NCBI RefSeq assembly: GCF_028554725.1
Contig: NC_071669.1
Span: forward strand, 46,088,501-46,152,500
DNA length: 64,000 nucleotides
Origin: Zeugodacus cucurbitae
Lineage: Eukaryota; Arthropoda; Insecta; Diptera; Tephritidae
Direction of reading: 5' to 3'
Below the pieces are notes generated by a model. That model did not search any database and was not told the origin of the DNA. It worked only from the letters and a program-made list of their open reading frames with translations. Position numbers and translations under genes: made by a program. Shown here one piece after another: positions 1 to 12,850 of the stretch (within the stretch, counting starts at the first letter, position 1; the number at the start of each line of letters is the position of its first letter).

Positions 1-1507
1 AATAAATTTTCATTCTTCAAGTTTGTAAATATCGGCAACTGATTAAGATATTTCAAAAAAAAAATTTGTGTACCTTTTAATATTTGTATTTTCATTATGT
101 TGAAAGCATCTGATACTTCATATTGCTGTTTTCCGTTCCTATTTTTATTCATTTGTATCTCTGCAAAATATATTTGTTCAACATATTATAATCAGATCAG
201 CCCGATATACCTCTTCCTTATATTTCTTAATTCTTAGAAACATTCTGTTTGATAGACGACGAGCTTTTCATATTTTAATGACTATATTCTGAACTTCAAA
301 AAATTACGTCCAGAACTATTTGGTACATAGGCCCACGAGCCCGTAGTTAATATTATACATATAGAGAGGCAAAACTGTCGAGCACTTTTATGAAGACTTG
401 ATTTCCCTGACAATCTTATCTGGTATCCAGGAACTATTTTTTTTGACTCATTTTTGGTTTAACTATCACTATAATTATCGACCAAAAATTATAAAATGTG
501 TAATTTTCCTAAGTAAAAGTAATGAATGAATGGAGTACAAATTATATATATGTTCATTCCAGCAAATTCTTACTTAAAAGCACAATTTCTTGCACACAGG
601 TCATACTTTCTTTTGGTCAAAAAATATCACAATAAATAATTATGAAATAAAAATATAAATAATAAGCAATAACTAGGTGTTTATAAAAAGTCAAAACTCA
701 ATTAAAAATACCTTTTCATTGCATTATTGAATTGTGAATGAATTTACGAAACTCACTACGTTTGCGCAATTCGAATGATCGTCAGCTAAATGCGAGCTTT
801 TAATTCATACCTGCAATATGTATATGCAAATATGTAAGAACTGTAAAGACTTGCTAATACATATCTTTTTGGTTGTTAAATGCTTGTGTTTATGAATTAT
901 TAACAACAACAAAACACTACTACATATGTACATATGTCGACCTGTGCACTATGTTTACAAAACACAAGTCGTTGTTGTCAGCGCTCAATTGTCATACAAA
1001 TCGCCGATTAGTGATTGCGTGAAGTTCAAGCGAAGAAAGTGTTATATCCTCAATGCGGATCGGTGATCGCTAAATATGATCGAGTGAAATTTATACAAAT
1101 TTGTAGTTACATACAATAAATATGCCAATATGTGCAATGCAACATTGTTTTGCAAATTATGCAATGCAATTCGATGCATTGTTTATTTGATTGATTAAAT
1201 GATTATACAGTTTTGTCGCTGTGATTAACATTAAAACTTAAACGTTTAGGCATTACGAGTGATTTGTGTAGATAATCATTAATTCAATTACTCGCTTCGG
1301 TTGTCTGTACTTATGTACATACATACAAACAAGTGTACATTTATACATACTGTTAGCATAATAACTCTAACGCGTGTGTAATTGCATTTGATTTGCATTG
1401 AATTTGTTACAATTTGTGCGCATTTGGTTTATAATTTCTACTTAATGCACTTCAACTCATAATAAACAATTATTCAGCTGTGAAACGATTTGAATTCATA
1501 TAAAATC
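1..1507. other. AT-rich upstream region and possible 5' UTR
   Basis: No coding region is recognised. The first 900 bases are very AT-rich and low in structure. From about 960 onward the base composition becomes more mixed, and the stretch after 1010 (purine-rich, with GAAGTTCAAGCGAAG) has the look of an insect 5' untranslated leader. It leads to the ATG at 1508. An in-frame TGA lies 24 bases upstream of that ATG, so the reading frame does not extend back into this region. No TATA box or initiator can be assigned with confidence. Confidence 0.3.
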
Positions 1508-1573
1508 ATGTCATACAACGTGCCGCAACAAAAGGTGACATTACAACCAACGACAACAGCAGGCAGTTTTATG
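1508..1573 (+). CDS. Possible first coding exon (22 codons) with 5' splice donor
   Basis: An ATG in fair context (AAAATC before it) opens 22 sense codons reading MSYNVPQQKVTLQPTTTAGS followed by FM. The frame then meets GTAAGTT, a strong 5' splice-donor match, at 1574. An in-frame stop just upstream supports this ATG as a true start. The peptide is polar and rich in Q, T and P, as many fly protein N-termini are, and has no signal peptide or domain. The exon would end in phase 0. I do not recognise the protein. No second exon could be identified downstream, so if the exon is real its first intron probably spans many kilobases of this window. Chance occurrence of a short ORF beside a GTAAGT is the main alternative. 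Confidence 0.35.
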
Positions 1574-2006
1574 GTAAGTTAAATGCACTTCCTTATTTGT
1601 GTATATATTGATTAGAAGCGGAAAATTATAATAGACTTTACTTAACATTTGCTTAAGTGTGCGGAAGAGATTTTAAATCATAAATATTTAAAAGCATTTC
1701 TTTTCAAACTCTTTTGGTTATATAGTAAAAAATATTAATTTACTGTAAAGGTGGAACTACATATAAGAGATATATAATATTTATTAATGAATTTTCAAAA
1801 AAATTGTATAAATTTTTAATTTTTTTTTTCAAACTGACACGATTAACCTTAAATGTACTCAATTTACCATATTGTAATAATTTTTTAATTGCTCAATTAG
1901 TACTTAACTGAGAAATAATTGATGAAAGAGCACCCATGCAATTTTTGAAGTGAGATGAAAATCAGAATTTAATTGGTTACATGGATTTCCTAAGAAAACA
2001 GTTACC
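1574..2006. other. AT-rich, no feature seen
   Basis: Begins with the GTAAGT donor of the putative exon and continues as AT-rich, intron-like DNA with short homopolymer A and T runs. Nothing coding or repetitive is recognised before the repeat end at 2007. Confidence 0.4.
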
Positions 2007-2275
2007 TTTTATACTCTCGCAACAAAGCTAAGAGAGTATTATAGTTTTGTTCACAGGGAGAAGAGTGGAGTTCAAATCCGGATGATTGTCTGTCCGTCCG
2101 TCTGTCTTAAAAGCTGTAACTTGAGTAAAAATTAAGATATCTTGATGAAACTTGGTACAGTTGTTTCTTAGCACCATAGTAAGGTTGCTTTCGAAATGGG
2201 CGAAATAGAACACACATCGTTTCCAGTGAGCCTTTAGGATAAACGTGGGTCCGTGTTGACAGCATAGCACCTAGC
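2007..2275 (-). repeat. Truncated copy of the TTTTATACTCTCGCAA-ended repeat (family R1)
   Basis: Starts with the 16-base terminus TTTTATACTCTCGCAA. It then reads, in reverse complement, the right-hand part of the longer copies at 28.7-30.1 and 43.5-44.7 kb. Shared landmarks are the GTTTTGTTCACA block, the pyrimidine GTCTGTCCGTCCGTCTGTC run and TAAGATATCTTGATGAAACTTGG. Clear similarity runs to about 2205 and then fades, so the copy is truncated; the end given is approximate. The apparent 80-residue frame across it on the minus strand is a by-product of the repeat, not a gene. Confidence 0.75.
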
Positions 2276-4225
2276 AGAAACATCTGAAGTGGAAATAAAA
2301 AAATATTATTTAGATAAGACTTTAAAAGAGAAATTGAACGAATTAAAAAAAAAAATTAAAATTTATTTTTGACAGTGATTTTAACGAGTAATAATTGGTT
2401 AAATTACAATTCCTTGTTATTATATTTATATTTATATATCATTAAGATCGATTTAGTAGTTTTCGAGAAATATTGGCAACTCCTGAACTCTTATTCAGAT
2501 AGTCTTGAAAGATAAATATTATAGAGGTGTTGTAGAATTTAATAAGGCCCTTAAACTCAGTTTACAAAAGCATACAGACATTATTTCGTTTCACACGTTG
2601 ATATCAATTCGGAGAGTCAATTCTAAGAAACCTTCTTCCTCCTCTGCTAGGAATGCAAATTCGTATTACTCTTCATGTTATATATAGTGTTCATATCGAA
2701 TTATTTGTGCTAAAGTGGGTACAGATTTATAGGATGGTGTTCTATATAAAGTGTACAAGATTAGGATGGAGCTATTTCAATAGAAATATAGCTAATAAGT
2801 ATACTGGTGCACGATTCAAACAATATCCGGATTAAATTATTCAGACAATCAAGAAAACGCGCCGCGAAAATTCAAGTATTGTTTCTATTCCTCTCTTTAT
2901 TGACCTTTTGATCGTATATAACTAAGCAATCCACACTTTTATGTACGGAAGCTTTGGCAATATACCAAAAAACAAAATTTGAAAAGTACAACAGAAAAAT
3001 ATTTAAGTACATCAAAATCGTAGTACATACATAGCCAATCAGTTGCTGGTGATCCATCATTGTACTACATGTAAGCAGATAAACGTATAAAAAAATAAAT
3101 CGGTTTATATGTATGAATGTTTGTCAAAATGTTTCATTCATTAAAAATATTTATTTATCATTCATTACTAATTCATTTCAATGGTAATTCCACGAATTAC
3201 AATTAAAGTGTGCAGTACCCGTTTATTACCAACAAAAACAATTTACAAACCTGAATATGAGCATAACTAATTTCATTGTGAGTACTAAATATGTAAGTGT
3301 CTCTTAAAGTAGCCTACTGTTTGGGCCACACGTGCTATTTTAACGGCTTTGTTCGCGTTGACAATATAACTTTAGTACATACATACATACATATAATCAT
3401 ATAGACATAGTTCTCCTACCAATTATGCGCAGCAAAATTTGAACGCTTTGTTTTTCAACACAAAAACATTAATTTCGGTGTGACAACTTTCAAAAACTGT
3501 TTAACTACTAAATGCCAGCGCACACAGTGGCTGTTGAACTATCGAACTATCAATTATGTAGCAATAATTAATTACGCACCCTGTCATGTTATTACTTTTT
3601 ATGAAGATGTTTTGCTGTTTACTGTTTTGTCTTGTAAGATTTTTGTCAAAAATGGAATTCAGAAGCAAAAACATGTCTTGCAAAAAATACGACATGAAAC
3701 GAGAATATTTTTTGTAGATTTGTATGTATGTATGTATATATCTAGTAGAAACAGCATTTATTGTCGCTTTGTGAATTCTTGAGGGTTTTTATCAAATATT
3801 TTTATCTATTTTGACAACATGACTTTTGATTCTTTTTGCTTTCTTTTATGAAAATTATACAGGCATTTGAAACTTGTCTGGCAACTGCTCTTATTTTCAA
3901 CAAGTTATGATAAATTGTATGTAAATATGCTAAATGACTTCGTAGATGCGATCTACACTGGAAATATGCTACAGTGTGTCGATTCGGTGTATGTACTAAG
4001 CAAAATATAGTATTTTTATAATTTTATTTTTATTTGTTAACTATTTTAATAACGAAACGGATGTATAAATGTATTTTGATAACATTTAATGACAATGTAA
4101 GGCTTAATGAAATGTTCTAAGTAATATTTTGGTAGATATTAGTTATAGTAGATACACTTGTTTTTAATTTCAACACGAATTTGATATTTTTTCAATATAT
4201 AATATATAACACTGCCACAAAAAAA
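2276..4225. other. AT-rich DNA with short CATA/GTAT runs
   Basis: No recognisable gene. Short tetranucleotide runs occur near 3378-3392 (CATA) and 3720-3736 (GTAT). Several frames of 60-100 codons open here on both strands, but they overlap one another and show no domain or splice context. Confidence 0.4.
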
Positions 4226-4495
4226 AATGTGTGACATGACCTTGAGGTCCTACTATGTGTGTATTATGTTTTTGGGGTCGCTGAATCCGAATCCGTTGGT
4301 CCATTTAACCCCCAACAGGTCAGTGTTATTGACATAACCTTAGAGAATTCAAAATGGAGGATCAAATATGGCGGACCCTATTTTGAAAAATTCATCGGAA
4401 TCGCTCGAAACTCGTTACTCGGGTGTTTTCGGAGTCGCTGGGGTTGTGTAATCAATAGACCAGTAACCAGTTGGAACTAAAAAAATAGATCTTGT
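4226..4495. repeat. Probable dispersed repeat with GGGGTCGCTGAATCC and ATGGCGGAC-like blocks
   Basis: This block differs from its AT-rich surroundings. It carries TTTTTGGGGTCGCTGAATCC near 4270 and a diverged second copy, GTTTTCGGAGTCGCTGGGG, near 4425, with AAAATGGAGGATCAAATATGG between them. Such GGTCGCTGA-type blocks with ATGGCGGATC segments recur in insect repetitive DNA, so a tandemly organised dispersed repeat is likely. No terminal inverted repeat or target duplication could be fixed and no second copy was seen in this window. Boundaries are approximate. The 73-codon frame at 4259 lies wholly inside it and is not considered a gene. Confidence 0.4.
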
Positions 4496-7379
4496 CAAGG
4501 ATTCATTCCAGTGCTATATAGTTAATACAATTAAAAAGTTAATACAAGTGAAAAAAATCGTTTTAAAATAATAAAAAATCAACTTCTCTTCTCGTTCAAA
4601 ATTTTCAAAATTCAAAGTTTATAAAATTCGTTTTTCAGTCTTCGGTCTGATTAGCACCTCCGAAGCAATTAGTTTTCGCATTATTTGTTATTGGATCGGA
4701 ATGGGGACTACATGACGTATGCTTAATTAATTTCATAGTTTGGGTGTTAAAGTAACGGATACATCGTCTAGGTAAAGGATAATTGATTTATTTTTATTCG
4801 TCTTTCCTTTCTTATTCTTTTTTTGTGAAAAATTTTTGTATATAGTTAAAAATTTTCGGTTCTGAAGTAATTTGTATTATGGATGTTTTTTTATATTTAG
4901 CTCATCTTCAAATACCGAAACAGTCGATTGTTACTTCATTTCTGGCTTGAATTTAGTCTTTGATTCATGATTATGTGTTTCCAAAAGTTTTTCATATTCT
5001 ACTCGACACGATCCTGTTAGTCTTGATATCGACAGGTCTTGGAAGGATTTAAATGCCAGGTTGTTCCGATTCTCGTTGAAACGATCGACACGACTCTTGG
5101 AGCAAGCACTCATTTATCTTGACGACGCTCGTGATACTATATCTTCAAAATATTGGAACATATTTACTTGCATGTGGAAAACTCAGAAAATGTATGTATA
5201 TACCATATAAAGTTACTATCGGTATTTTTTATACGAATTTCTAATAAAGTTTTGAATAGAGTTGATAGAAGTTTAAAGGTGCAAAGAAATGCCACATTGT
5301 TTATTAAAATGAAGTTTTCGGAATTTCTAAAACCCCACATTTTTGATTTTAACGTCACACCATTTCTCACAGTGTCCCCAATGGCAAACGATAGAGTGTG
5401 CTCGGAACACTTACGAAATCACCTTTTACATGTCAACAAATGCGAACTTACATCACATCAATAAATTGATATGAAATAGATATGAGAGCGCGCAACACAT
5501 TTTCGGGAGTGTTGAATGGAATCGAGGCTACCGCAATTTGTGCGACAGCAAAGTACCGCTTAGCATCAATGTTTTGAGAAGCTTGTGTTGTTTGTGCTTT
5601 TGTTCGCTTTGTGGTAGCTTATCTGGGAATGTTTGCTTGTAATTGATGCCTAAACGCAAATGGGTGTGTGACTATCAGGTATGAACATACAATTAACAAC
5701 CCAAGCAAGCTACAAAAACAAAAAACAAAAATAAAACTAACCCAATAATAGTGTAACATCTGGTTTTAGCTTTATTGTAGCGGTTTTCAGCTGTGGGTGT
5801 GGCTGCGTGCTTGCCACTCTGTCTTTCAACTTTCATTAGTGCGATTAACCGGCGCAACCATTTCAAACTTGACTTTCCTTTTATAAGCTACCGTTTGGGA
5901 TACTAGTTTCATTCACTCGTTGTCATTTGATTTCATATGTATAGTGGTAAATATGTTCGTTTGCATGTGTATTGCTACCGGACAATCTCATTTTGAGTTT
6001 AGCCACAATTCATTTGGTTTTAAATGGCTTGAATTTTTTGTCGAGGCAACGGCTAGTTTGCTTCATTTTACTGATAAGAATCACGCGTTAAATATTAGTT
6101 TTGTGCGCGCTTTTAAATTGAATAAATTTTTTCGAATATGTAATCGGAGATGATTATTTCTTAGGTACAGGTGAGTTAACTAATTGGTATTATGTCTTCA
6201 AAAAAGTATAGAGGAATTTCGTTCAAGGATGGTTCATTCATATATGAGTCTTAATATTATATTTTTAGGTATCTTTTATTTAGAATTCAAGTATTTTAAG
6301 TCTATATATAATATCGAAATACGGTATTTGCAATAAAGTTAAGATGCCGTTGAAGTGAAAAGACAAATCATTAAATTGAATTCAATAGGAGCAAATAATC
6401 CTATAGTTGAACTAAATCCTCACAAATTTTTTTAAATTTGAATATAAAATTTGGAGAGTGACGAATCGAACAAACAACTCGTACATATTTACATACTGGT
6501 AGGCTGGTATAATCTTATAGGAATGCAATTTAAAGAGGTGTTTACTACGGTTCCTTTAAAATATAAAGAGCAGAGCAATGACGAGACGGATACACAGTCA
6601 ATGACAAGTACAGTATTATTGTTCGTTTCTCTGAAGTTGAGAATTAATGACATTAACTTTCTAAAGCATTGCTTCCTCAGTACAATACCTTTAAATTATA
6701 ACATCATATGTAAAATGAGGTCTAACGTAGACAAGTTACGGTATTTGGGTGCGTGAATTCTCAGGTCCTATGTCGCAATATTGAGAGATTTATTGAGTGT
6801 TTTAACAAAAATTGCATCCAAGTCTCTTAATTTCATTACCAAACAGAAGAACATGATTGGAAATGTAATGTGTTAGACAATCTCAGTTAGAACATGTGAA
6901 AGCATTTCAGTAAAAAATGTAAATTCTATTGTTTCCATCCGAACCTTATCAGGAAACTAGAGTAGTTTTTGAAAGGTTGCAAAAATATACTCGGGAGTCA
7001 GTGACAGTGGTATTTTCGACTTTGGTCGTGAGGTTGAATCAAACACAGGTTATGAGGAGCGGTGATAGTTTGACAGAGGGCAACCAGTGTTGGTAAGGAA
7101 ATGTACAAAGTATGTCGCAAGATCTGTCAACTCTACAAAAATTATTTAATAAAATAAAGTAACAATGACTGAAGTTTAGAGAGTTCCGCCACTGTGAAGA
7201 ACTCAATATATCGATAATACTTAAATGGATTAAGTTAAGAAACTTGAAATATGGATGAACACTTATGGATATTTAAGAAAGCTTACAGCTAGAAATAATT
7301 TCATTCAACTAATTATTCCAATAAATTATATATTATGTAATAAAATGATGAAATATGAACTGATATATGGGAATCTAAC
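4496..7379. other. Unique-looking AT-rich DNA
   Basis: No gene recognised. The 5460-5900 stretch is less AT-rich than its flanks. A perfect TATCGATA (the DRE core bound by DREF in flies) sits at 7209-7216 in otherwise AT-only context, too little on its own to call a promoter. Frames at 5153, 5920 and 6451 (77-103 codons) show no motif. Confidence 0.35.
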
Positions 7380-8330
7380 TTCTTCTTCTTGACTGGCGTA
7401 GAAACCGCTTGCGCGGTTATAGCCGAGTCCACAACAGCGCGCCACGCATCTCTCCTTTTGGCAGGGCACTACCATCGGAGTGGAGGTCTCCCTCTTACTC
7501 GGCTTCCACCGACCTAGCCAGCGTATCCGATGTCTTATTATACGCTGAACTACGTCAATGTCGTCGTATAAATCGTACAGCTCATCATTCCATCTTCTGC
7601 GGTATTCGCCAATGTGTAAGGAACCATAAATCTTCCGCAAAAGCTGTCTCTCGGAAACTTCCAGTGTCGCCTCATCGGATGTTGACATCGTCCACGCTTC
7701 ATCGCCATACATCAGGACGGGAATAATGAGCGATTTGTTGAGTTTGGTTTTTGTTCGTCGAGAGAGGACTTAACTTTTCAATTGCCTACTCAGTCTAAAG
7801 TAGCACCCGTTGGCAAGAGTGATTCTGAATTGGATTTCCAGGCTGACATTGTTATTGCTGTTAATGCTGGTTCCCAGATAGACGAAATTATCTACAACTC
7901 TAAAGTTCTGACTGTCAACAGTGACGTGGGAGCCAAGACGCGAATGCGCCGACTGTTTGTTTGTTGACAGGAGACATTTCGTCTTGTCCTCGTTCACAAC
8001 CAGACCCATTCGCTTCGCTTCCTTATCCAGGCGGGAAAAAGCAGAACTAACGGCCCGGGTGTTGTTTCCAATGATATCAATATCATCGGCGTACGCCAGT
8101 AGCTCTTATAGAAGATTGTACCTTCTCTGCTTTAGCTCTGCGACTCGTACTATATTTTCCAGCATTCAGTTAAAGAAGTCATACGATAGTGGGTCAACTT
8201 GACTGAAACCTCGTTTGGTATCGAACGACACGGAGAATTCCTACCCAATCCTGACAGAGCTTTTGGTGTTGCTCAACGTCATGTAGATTATCTTTGTCAA
8301 TAATAAATTGTGGTTCTTGTTTTAAACCTC
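7380..8330 (-). mobile_element. LINE family L1a fragment A: RT palm (YADD) to C-terminus, 5'-truncated
   Basis: Minus-strand reading gives the 3' half of a non-LTR retrotransposon polymerase in several pieces. The RT catalytic block LLAYADDIDIIGNNTRAV is at about 8070-8106. It is followed by RLDKEAKRMGLVVNEDKTK, DNFVYLGTSINSNNNVSLEI, YGDEAWTMSTSDE and LRKIYGSL, then EYRRRWNDELYDLYDDIDVV and a broken RIRWLGR block. The 3' end reads CGCCAGTCAAGAAGAAG. Upstream thumb/finger pieces (KLTLSNT region) run to about 8290, then homology stops, as in 5'-truncated LINE insertions. Stops and frameshifts separate the pieces, and part of the C-terminal block after WLGR is deleted. The polymerase would copy its own RNA into DNA at a nicked target; this copy cannot. 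Confidence 0.85.
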
Positions 8331-9170
8331 TGTCAGATTCTATTTTACGTTTTAATTATAATTGGTATGCCTAGATATAATTAGTTCTAGTGCAATTATT
8401 TAATACGGTGTTCCCTCTTCTCTACCAATGTAAGCGTATATTTCTCCCGAGTTCACCTTTTATCACATTTCTCAGCCATTAATAAATTGGCGAAACCTTG
8501 ATTATATCAGAATTAATAATGGCTTTGGAAGCAGACATGTTGTATACCAATTTTAGACGTTTTTCTGACGCGTTGATGATCTGTAATTTGCTAGATGTTT
8601 TCTCATTCGTTCATTGCTTATGACGCTGGACGCAATTACGAAGAGATTCATTCATTCAACGACGAATAGGAAAAGCTTTGCAGTACAGGTTTTTACAAAT
8701 CAGAGGTACATATACTACATATACATACATATATATATTTGAGTGGATGGACATGTTGGTGCTCAATTGAACGTGACGTATGATGCTAAATGCAATGGTA
8801 ATTGCTGATTCCTGAGTTAAATAGTGACAATTGAACAACAAATGTGGCGATTGATTCGCGCCATAAATGGTGTTTAAAAACAGTCGAGTTGAGTTCAAAA
8901 AAAGAGGCAACTATTGGCAACAACACGGCACAAACATTACGCATTTGTCTTGTTGACTTTCGGCCACTAAAGGTGTGAAGAGATGCCTATTTTAGGGCCA
9001 CGAACGTCAAATGACAACAACAACAACAAAGCGAGATGTTGTTGCAGACTATGCAACTGATGACAACAGCGCTTGGATTGAGTACAAAAAGTATACGAAA
9101 GCTTAAAGACACCACAAGCAACAAACAAATATACATAAACAGCAACTTACAGCTAAATGGCGTCAATGCA
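8331..9170. other. AT-rich spacer
   Basis: No gene recognised. It contains a CATA-type run near 8715-8740 and a CAACAACAACAA run near 9016. Short frames on the minus strand (8656-8910, 8987-9217) lack any motif. Confidence 0.35.
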
Positions 9171-10080
9171 ACCGTGTGGCGGCGATGAATGAAGAAAAAG
9201 TGAAAATCGCATTTCAATTGCAGCGACGCAGCGTTGCGTTGTCTTCCAAAGCGCTGTTGGCGCGCAATGCCATTTCAGTCGAACATTCGATCCACCGATC
9301 ATGCGATCGATCGATCGTCGGCCGCCTCGTCGCTGTGGTGGCGTCGATTGGCGCGTTGGCTATATGCGCGCGAGCGAGTGCAGTGAACGAGAGAAGTGCA
9401 ACGATTTGCAGTCCACGCATGTCGCTGCAATTAAAAAACGCCTTACTCGGTGCCACATCTAGATTCGGCAACGACAACGACAACAAATGCGGTAATGCGT
9501 CCAAGCGAGGTGCGCAGGTGCACAGGTGCAGATTATTACGCATGCAATGCGGCAGTCCAACGCCGAAGTGCATATGCATAGCACTGGCCACGAACGTGTA
9601 TTCCTCTTATTTGTTGCTGCCTCTTTAGCAGACGGACGTACAACCAAATGACGCACCACTTGTTCGCGCGCGTAAATACGCATGCGCGCAACTAACAAAT
9701 ATGCATACGAGTGTATATGGAAAAGCAAATAAATTGAAAAAAGGAAATAAACGCGTAAAAGTGCATACAAATATTGCATGTAGATTTTGTCAGATAGCGA
9801 GTCATAAATGCATGCAGTTATACACCTGCGACTACGCAAGTAGAATGCGCGCTCTACGTCTGCCTCTGCCTCTGCGTCGCCTATGTTTTGTGCTTATGTT
9901 TTTGGTGTCTACTAAAAAATCTTTTGTTCACTAAAAGTACGTGCAAATGTGTTAGCCAGCGACTATTTAAGCTTTGTGTCTATTAACCGCAGCGACAACA
10001 ATTGCCCGGCGGCCAATGACCAAGCGGCAATCTTACATACGATCATGCGATCAACGCGCGATCATTCTCTAAATCCTTGT
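9171..10080. other. GC-rich, CpG-containing island with GATC palindromes; unrecognised ORFs
   Basis: Composition rises sharply relative to flanks, with many CpG and GCGC steps. The longest plus-strand frame begins at the ATG at 9185 and runs 147 codons to 9628. Overlapping minus-strand frames of about 125 codons exist at 9214-9591 and 9459-9839. Frames open on both strands at once suggest composition rather than coding, and none shows a domain, signal peptide or splice pattern I recognise. The 13-mer CGATCATGCGATC occurs at 9296 and again at 10040, and the first copy runs into a 14-base GATC palindrome. A promoter or enhancer island, or an exon of a non-coding RNA, are alternatives. Confidence 0.3.
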
Positions 10081-12850
10081 CAAGCGTCAAATGTTTGACT
10101 ACTCGAAATTCATGCGCATTGCTACTGCCATTCTTGGGCAACCATTAAAAACAATAACATGCCAAAGTACAATGCGCATTAAGGCCACTAAATAATACAA
10201 ATGACAGCAATCAAATGCGCAGCGATCGCCAACGGTCAGCGTTTGCTTAGACATTTGTAGATTTGTATGCTTCAAGTATATATATACATATGTGTGTGTG
10301 TGTACGTCAAGTGTGTCACTGTAATCCATCAATTTAAGTTCTTTCGTCAATTCTTTTTTCTTTTATTGATTTGCCGTCTATTTTCGTCTTTTATGGTATG
10401 ATCATGGGCTGGACAACAAAAGACAACAACAACATCAGCACGGCACCGGAAGTTGCCATTTGAATTGAATAGTGTTATTAATTGTCAAAATGTCGTCGAG
10501 TCAGCTGCAACATCATGCGTTTGGGTTGCATTGTCCTGCCGCTGAACCCTATGGAAAACGAGAACGTGCTTTGATTGTGCCGAGATACAAATTTTGTATG
10601 TTTGATGATTTTATGGGTGTATCAGTCAAATGTAAATCCGATAATTAAAATTAAGCTCACATATCCCGCCTTTGGCGCCCTTTGAGAAAGTGAGTAGAAA
10701 GGTCTGATCTAATATTATTAAATTGTTACCACCGGTTAAACAACATATCTTAACAGAAATTTCGCAAAATATATCAAACTCCTTAGCGACAGGATTATTC
10801 ATATAAACGAAAAGATAAATAATCAATTTAATATTTTATTTTTTTATTAAAATATCATTTCTTTTGTTCATATTCATACAAATAAAAACCTTTTGTGCAA
10901 ATTATATTAAATAAAATAAAAAGGACCGTATCTTTCATGTCACTTAACATATTTTGCTATAATAGCTTTATGTATAGTAATTCTAATATATATGAATTTC
11001 TGTATTTACATAATGCGCCAAACTGTAAACATATCGATGACTCATTGGAGTAGTTAATTGGTAACTCAATAACGTTTTGTCAATTACATTGGAGTAGCGG
11101 AATAAAAGCCATAAACAAATGCTGAAATGGTTTTAACAATAGTACCGTAATTTACCATCAAGCGAATGAACAGAGTTGACAACTAGTGAAAAATAGAATG
11201 CTTATTTAGCAATATGTAATCGAAAAAAAATCTACATTTTTCTGGGGATTGGACCAAACTTAATTTAACCGGTAGATTGAGTCATAAGCAAACGAAGTGT
11301 ATTCTCCGCTTTTCGAAGTTACCCTCCAAAAGCGAAATTTTTCACTTCGATATTTGAATGATCTATATTTTCCTCTTAATTTAATGGTGTATAAAGTTTA
11401 TAAGCTAGTTGCTTTGAAGATTCTAAGTTAGATCTACGAAAAATTATACATTTTATTTGAGCTTGATCGAAAAGATTTATACGGCTTATTAAGAGGAAAA
11501 TGTAGATTATATATATATTTTAGTAACTATATTCTGTAGTTAATAGTAATTTTTTAAAAAAATATTTGTTTTTTCGAATTTCGGAGCCAAATATTTCGAT
11601 TTTGGAGACTAACTTTGAAAATCAGAGAATACACTTTTTCCACATGACTCAATTTACCGGAAACCTGGCAACCCTTTCTCGAGCTCTGATGGATTTTACA
11701 GTGACGCCGTCTGTTTTGTGCAATGTTGCAAGGTAAACGTATGCACTTATTTGGCGCAAAAACATCAATACGCATATAAACATACGCAAATATTAACAAA
11801 GTAAATAAAAGAGCATATGTATGTACCCTTTCGATGTACATATGTAAGTATTATATGTACGCAGGCGCATTGTTTATAGCTGTTGCTGTTGTTACTGTCA
11901 ATTTGCTGTAACATTAAAGACCATGTCATGCGCCAAAGTGACCATTTGACTGACGTTTGGCGACACCAAGTCATGATGATCGTGCGACACCGACCACAGC
12001 CATGCCGGCCAAGCGCCGAGCCGCGGCGTCCGCCAACTCCAGCAAGGCTACCCACAGTCTTTACTGTCAGTCAGACTGACGCTGATTGTGGCGCTGTAAT
12101 TGTTGGTGATATTGGTGAAAGGAATTCAATTTGTACGCGTGCGCTCATTTAACACATACACCCGCACACATACTCATTTGCGTGTAATTAATGTATGGGA
12201 GTGTGTGGACATTTGTAAATTTTTAAATTTATTTCACCGCATGAAGGCTACGCCATAAATGTTTTCGCTGCTACTGTTGTTGTTACGAGTACCAATACAG
12301 CTTGCTGCTGCTGCTGCTGCTGCCATTGTTGTTGTTGTTGGCATGCAATTCGTCGCTACGTGATCGGCCGCTTAAGGCGCAGATTTGCGCTGAAAACACA
12401 TGTAGTCAGCTGCTAATGCCGCTGCTGTGACCAGCTCATAAACCTCAGAGTACACCATGTTGTTGTTGTTTTTATTGTTATCACAGCGAATTTGAATTTC
12501 ATTAATGTCGCCGGTTTCACATTTATTTATTTATTGCCAAATAAAGTATATAAATGAGTGATTGAATATGAATTGCCTGAATAATATACAAAAAAAAAAA
12601 AAATAAAGTAATGAGACAACAATGCCAAATGGATGATACACCCCTAAAAGCGTGAATGAAAAAAAATGTGAGTTATGAATGAATATATTGTTATGTATGT
12701 GGCTGCGAATTCGTAAATATTTTATAATTAATTTATGTATATTTTGAATATTTGTGTCTAATGAGTCATTTTAATTGCGATATCGACATACATTTATTTT
12801 GTTAAGCCAAAATTTAAAATTTTTATGCAAACATTGTACCGAAGATTAGA
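10081..12850. other. AT-rich DNA with simple repeats and a GC-richer patch
   Basis: No gene recognised. Simple repeats present: TG run at about 10291-10302, CTG repeat at about 12304-12323 followed by GTT repeats, and an A14 run at about 12590-12603. The 11920-12130 patch is GC-richer (AGCCGCGGCGTCCGCC) but has no convincing frame. Confidence 0.4.

Noticed and set aside
2028..2270. 80-codon minus-strand frame
   Set aside because: Lies inside the truncated R1 copy; a repeat by-product.
7209..7216. TATCGATA (DRE core) as a promoter
   Set aside because: Single 8-base match in AT-rich DNA without a second site or transcript feature.
7409..8202. Plus-strand frames of 60-105 codons
   Set aside because: Antisense shadows of LINE fragment A.
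9214..9839. Minus-strand frames of about 125 codons in the GC island
   Set aside because: They overlap an equally long plus-strand frame; no domain or codon pattern distinguishes any of them.
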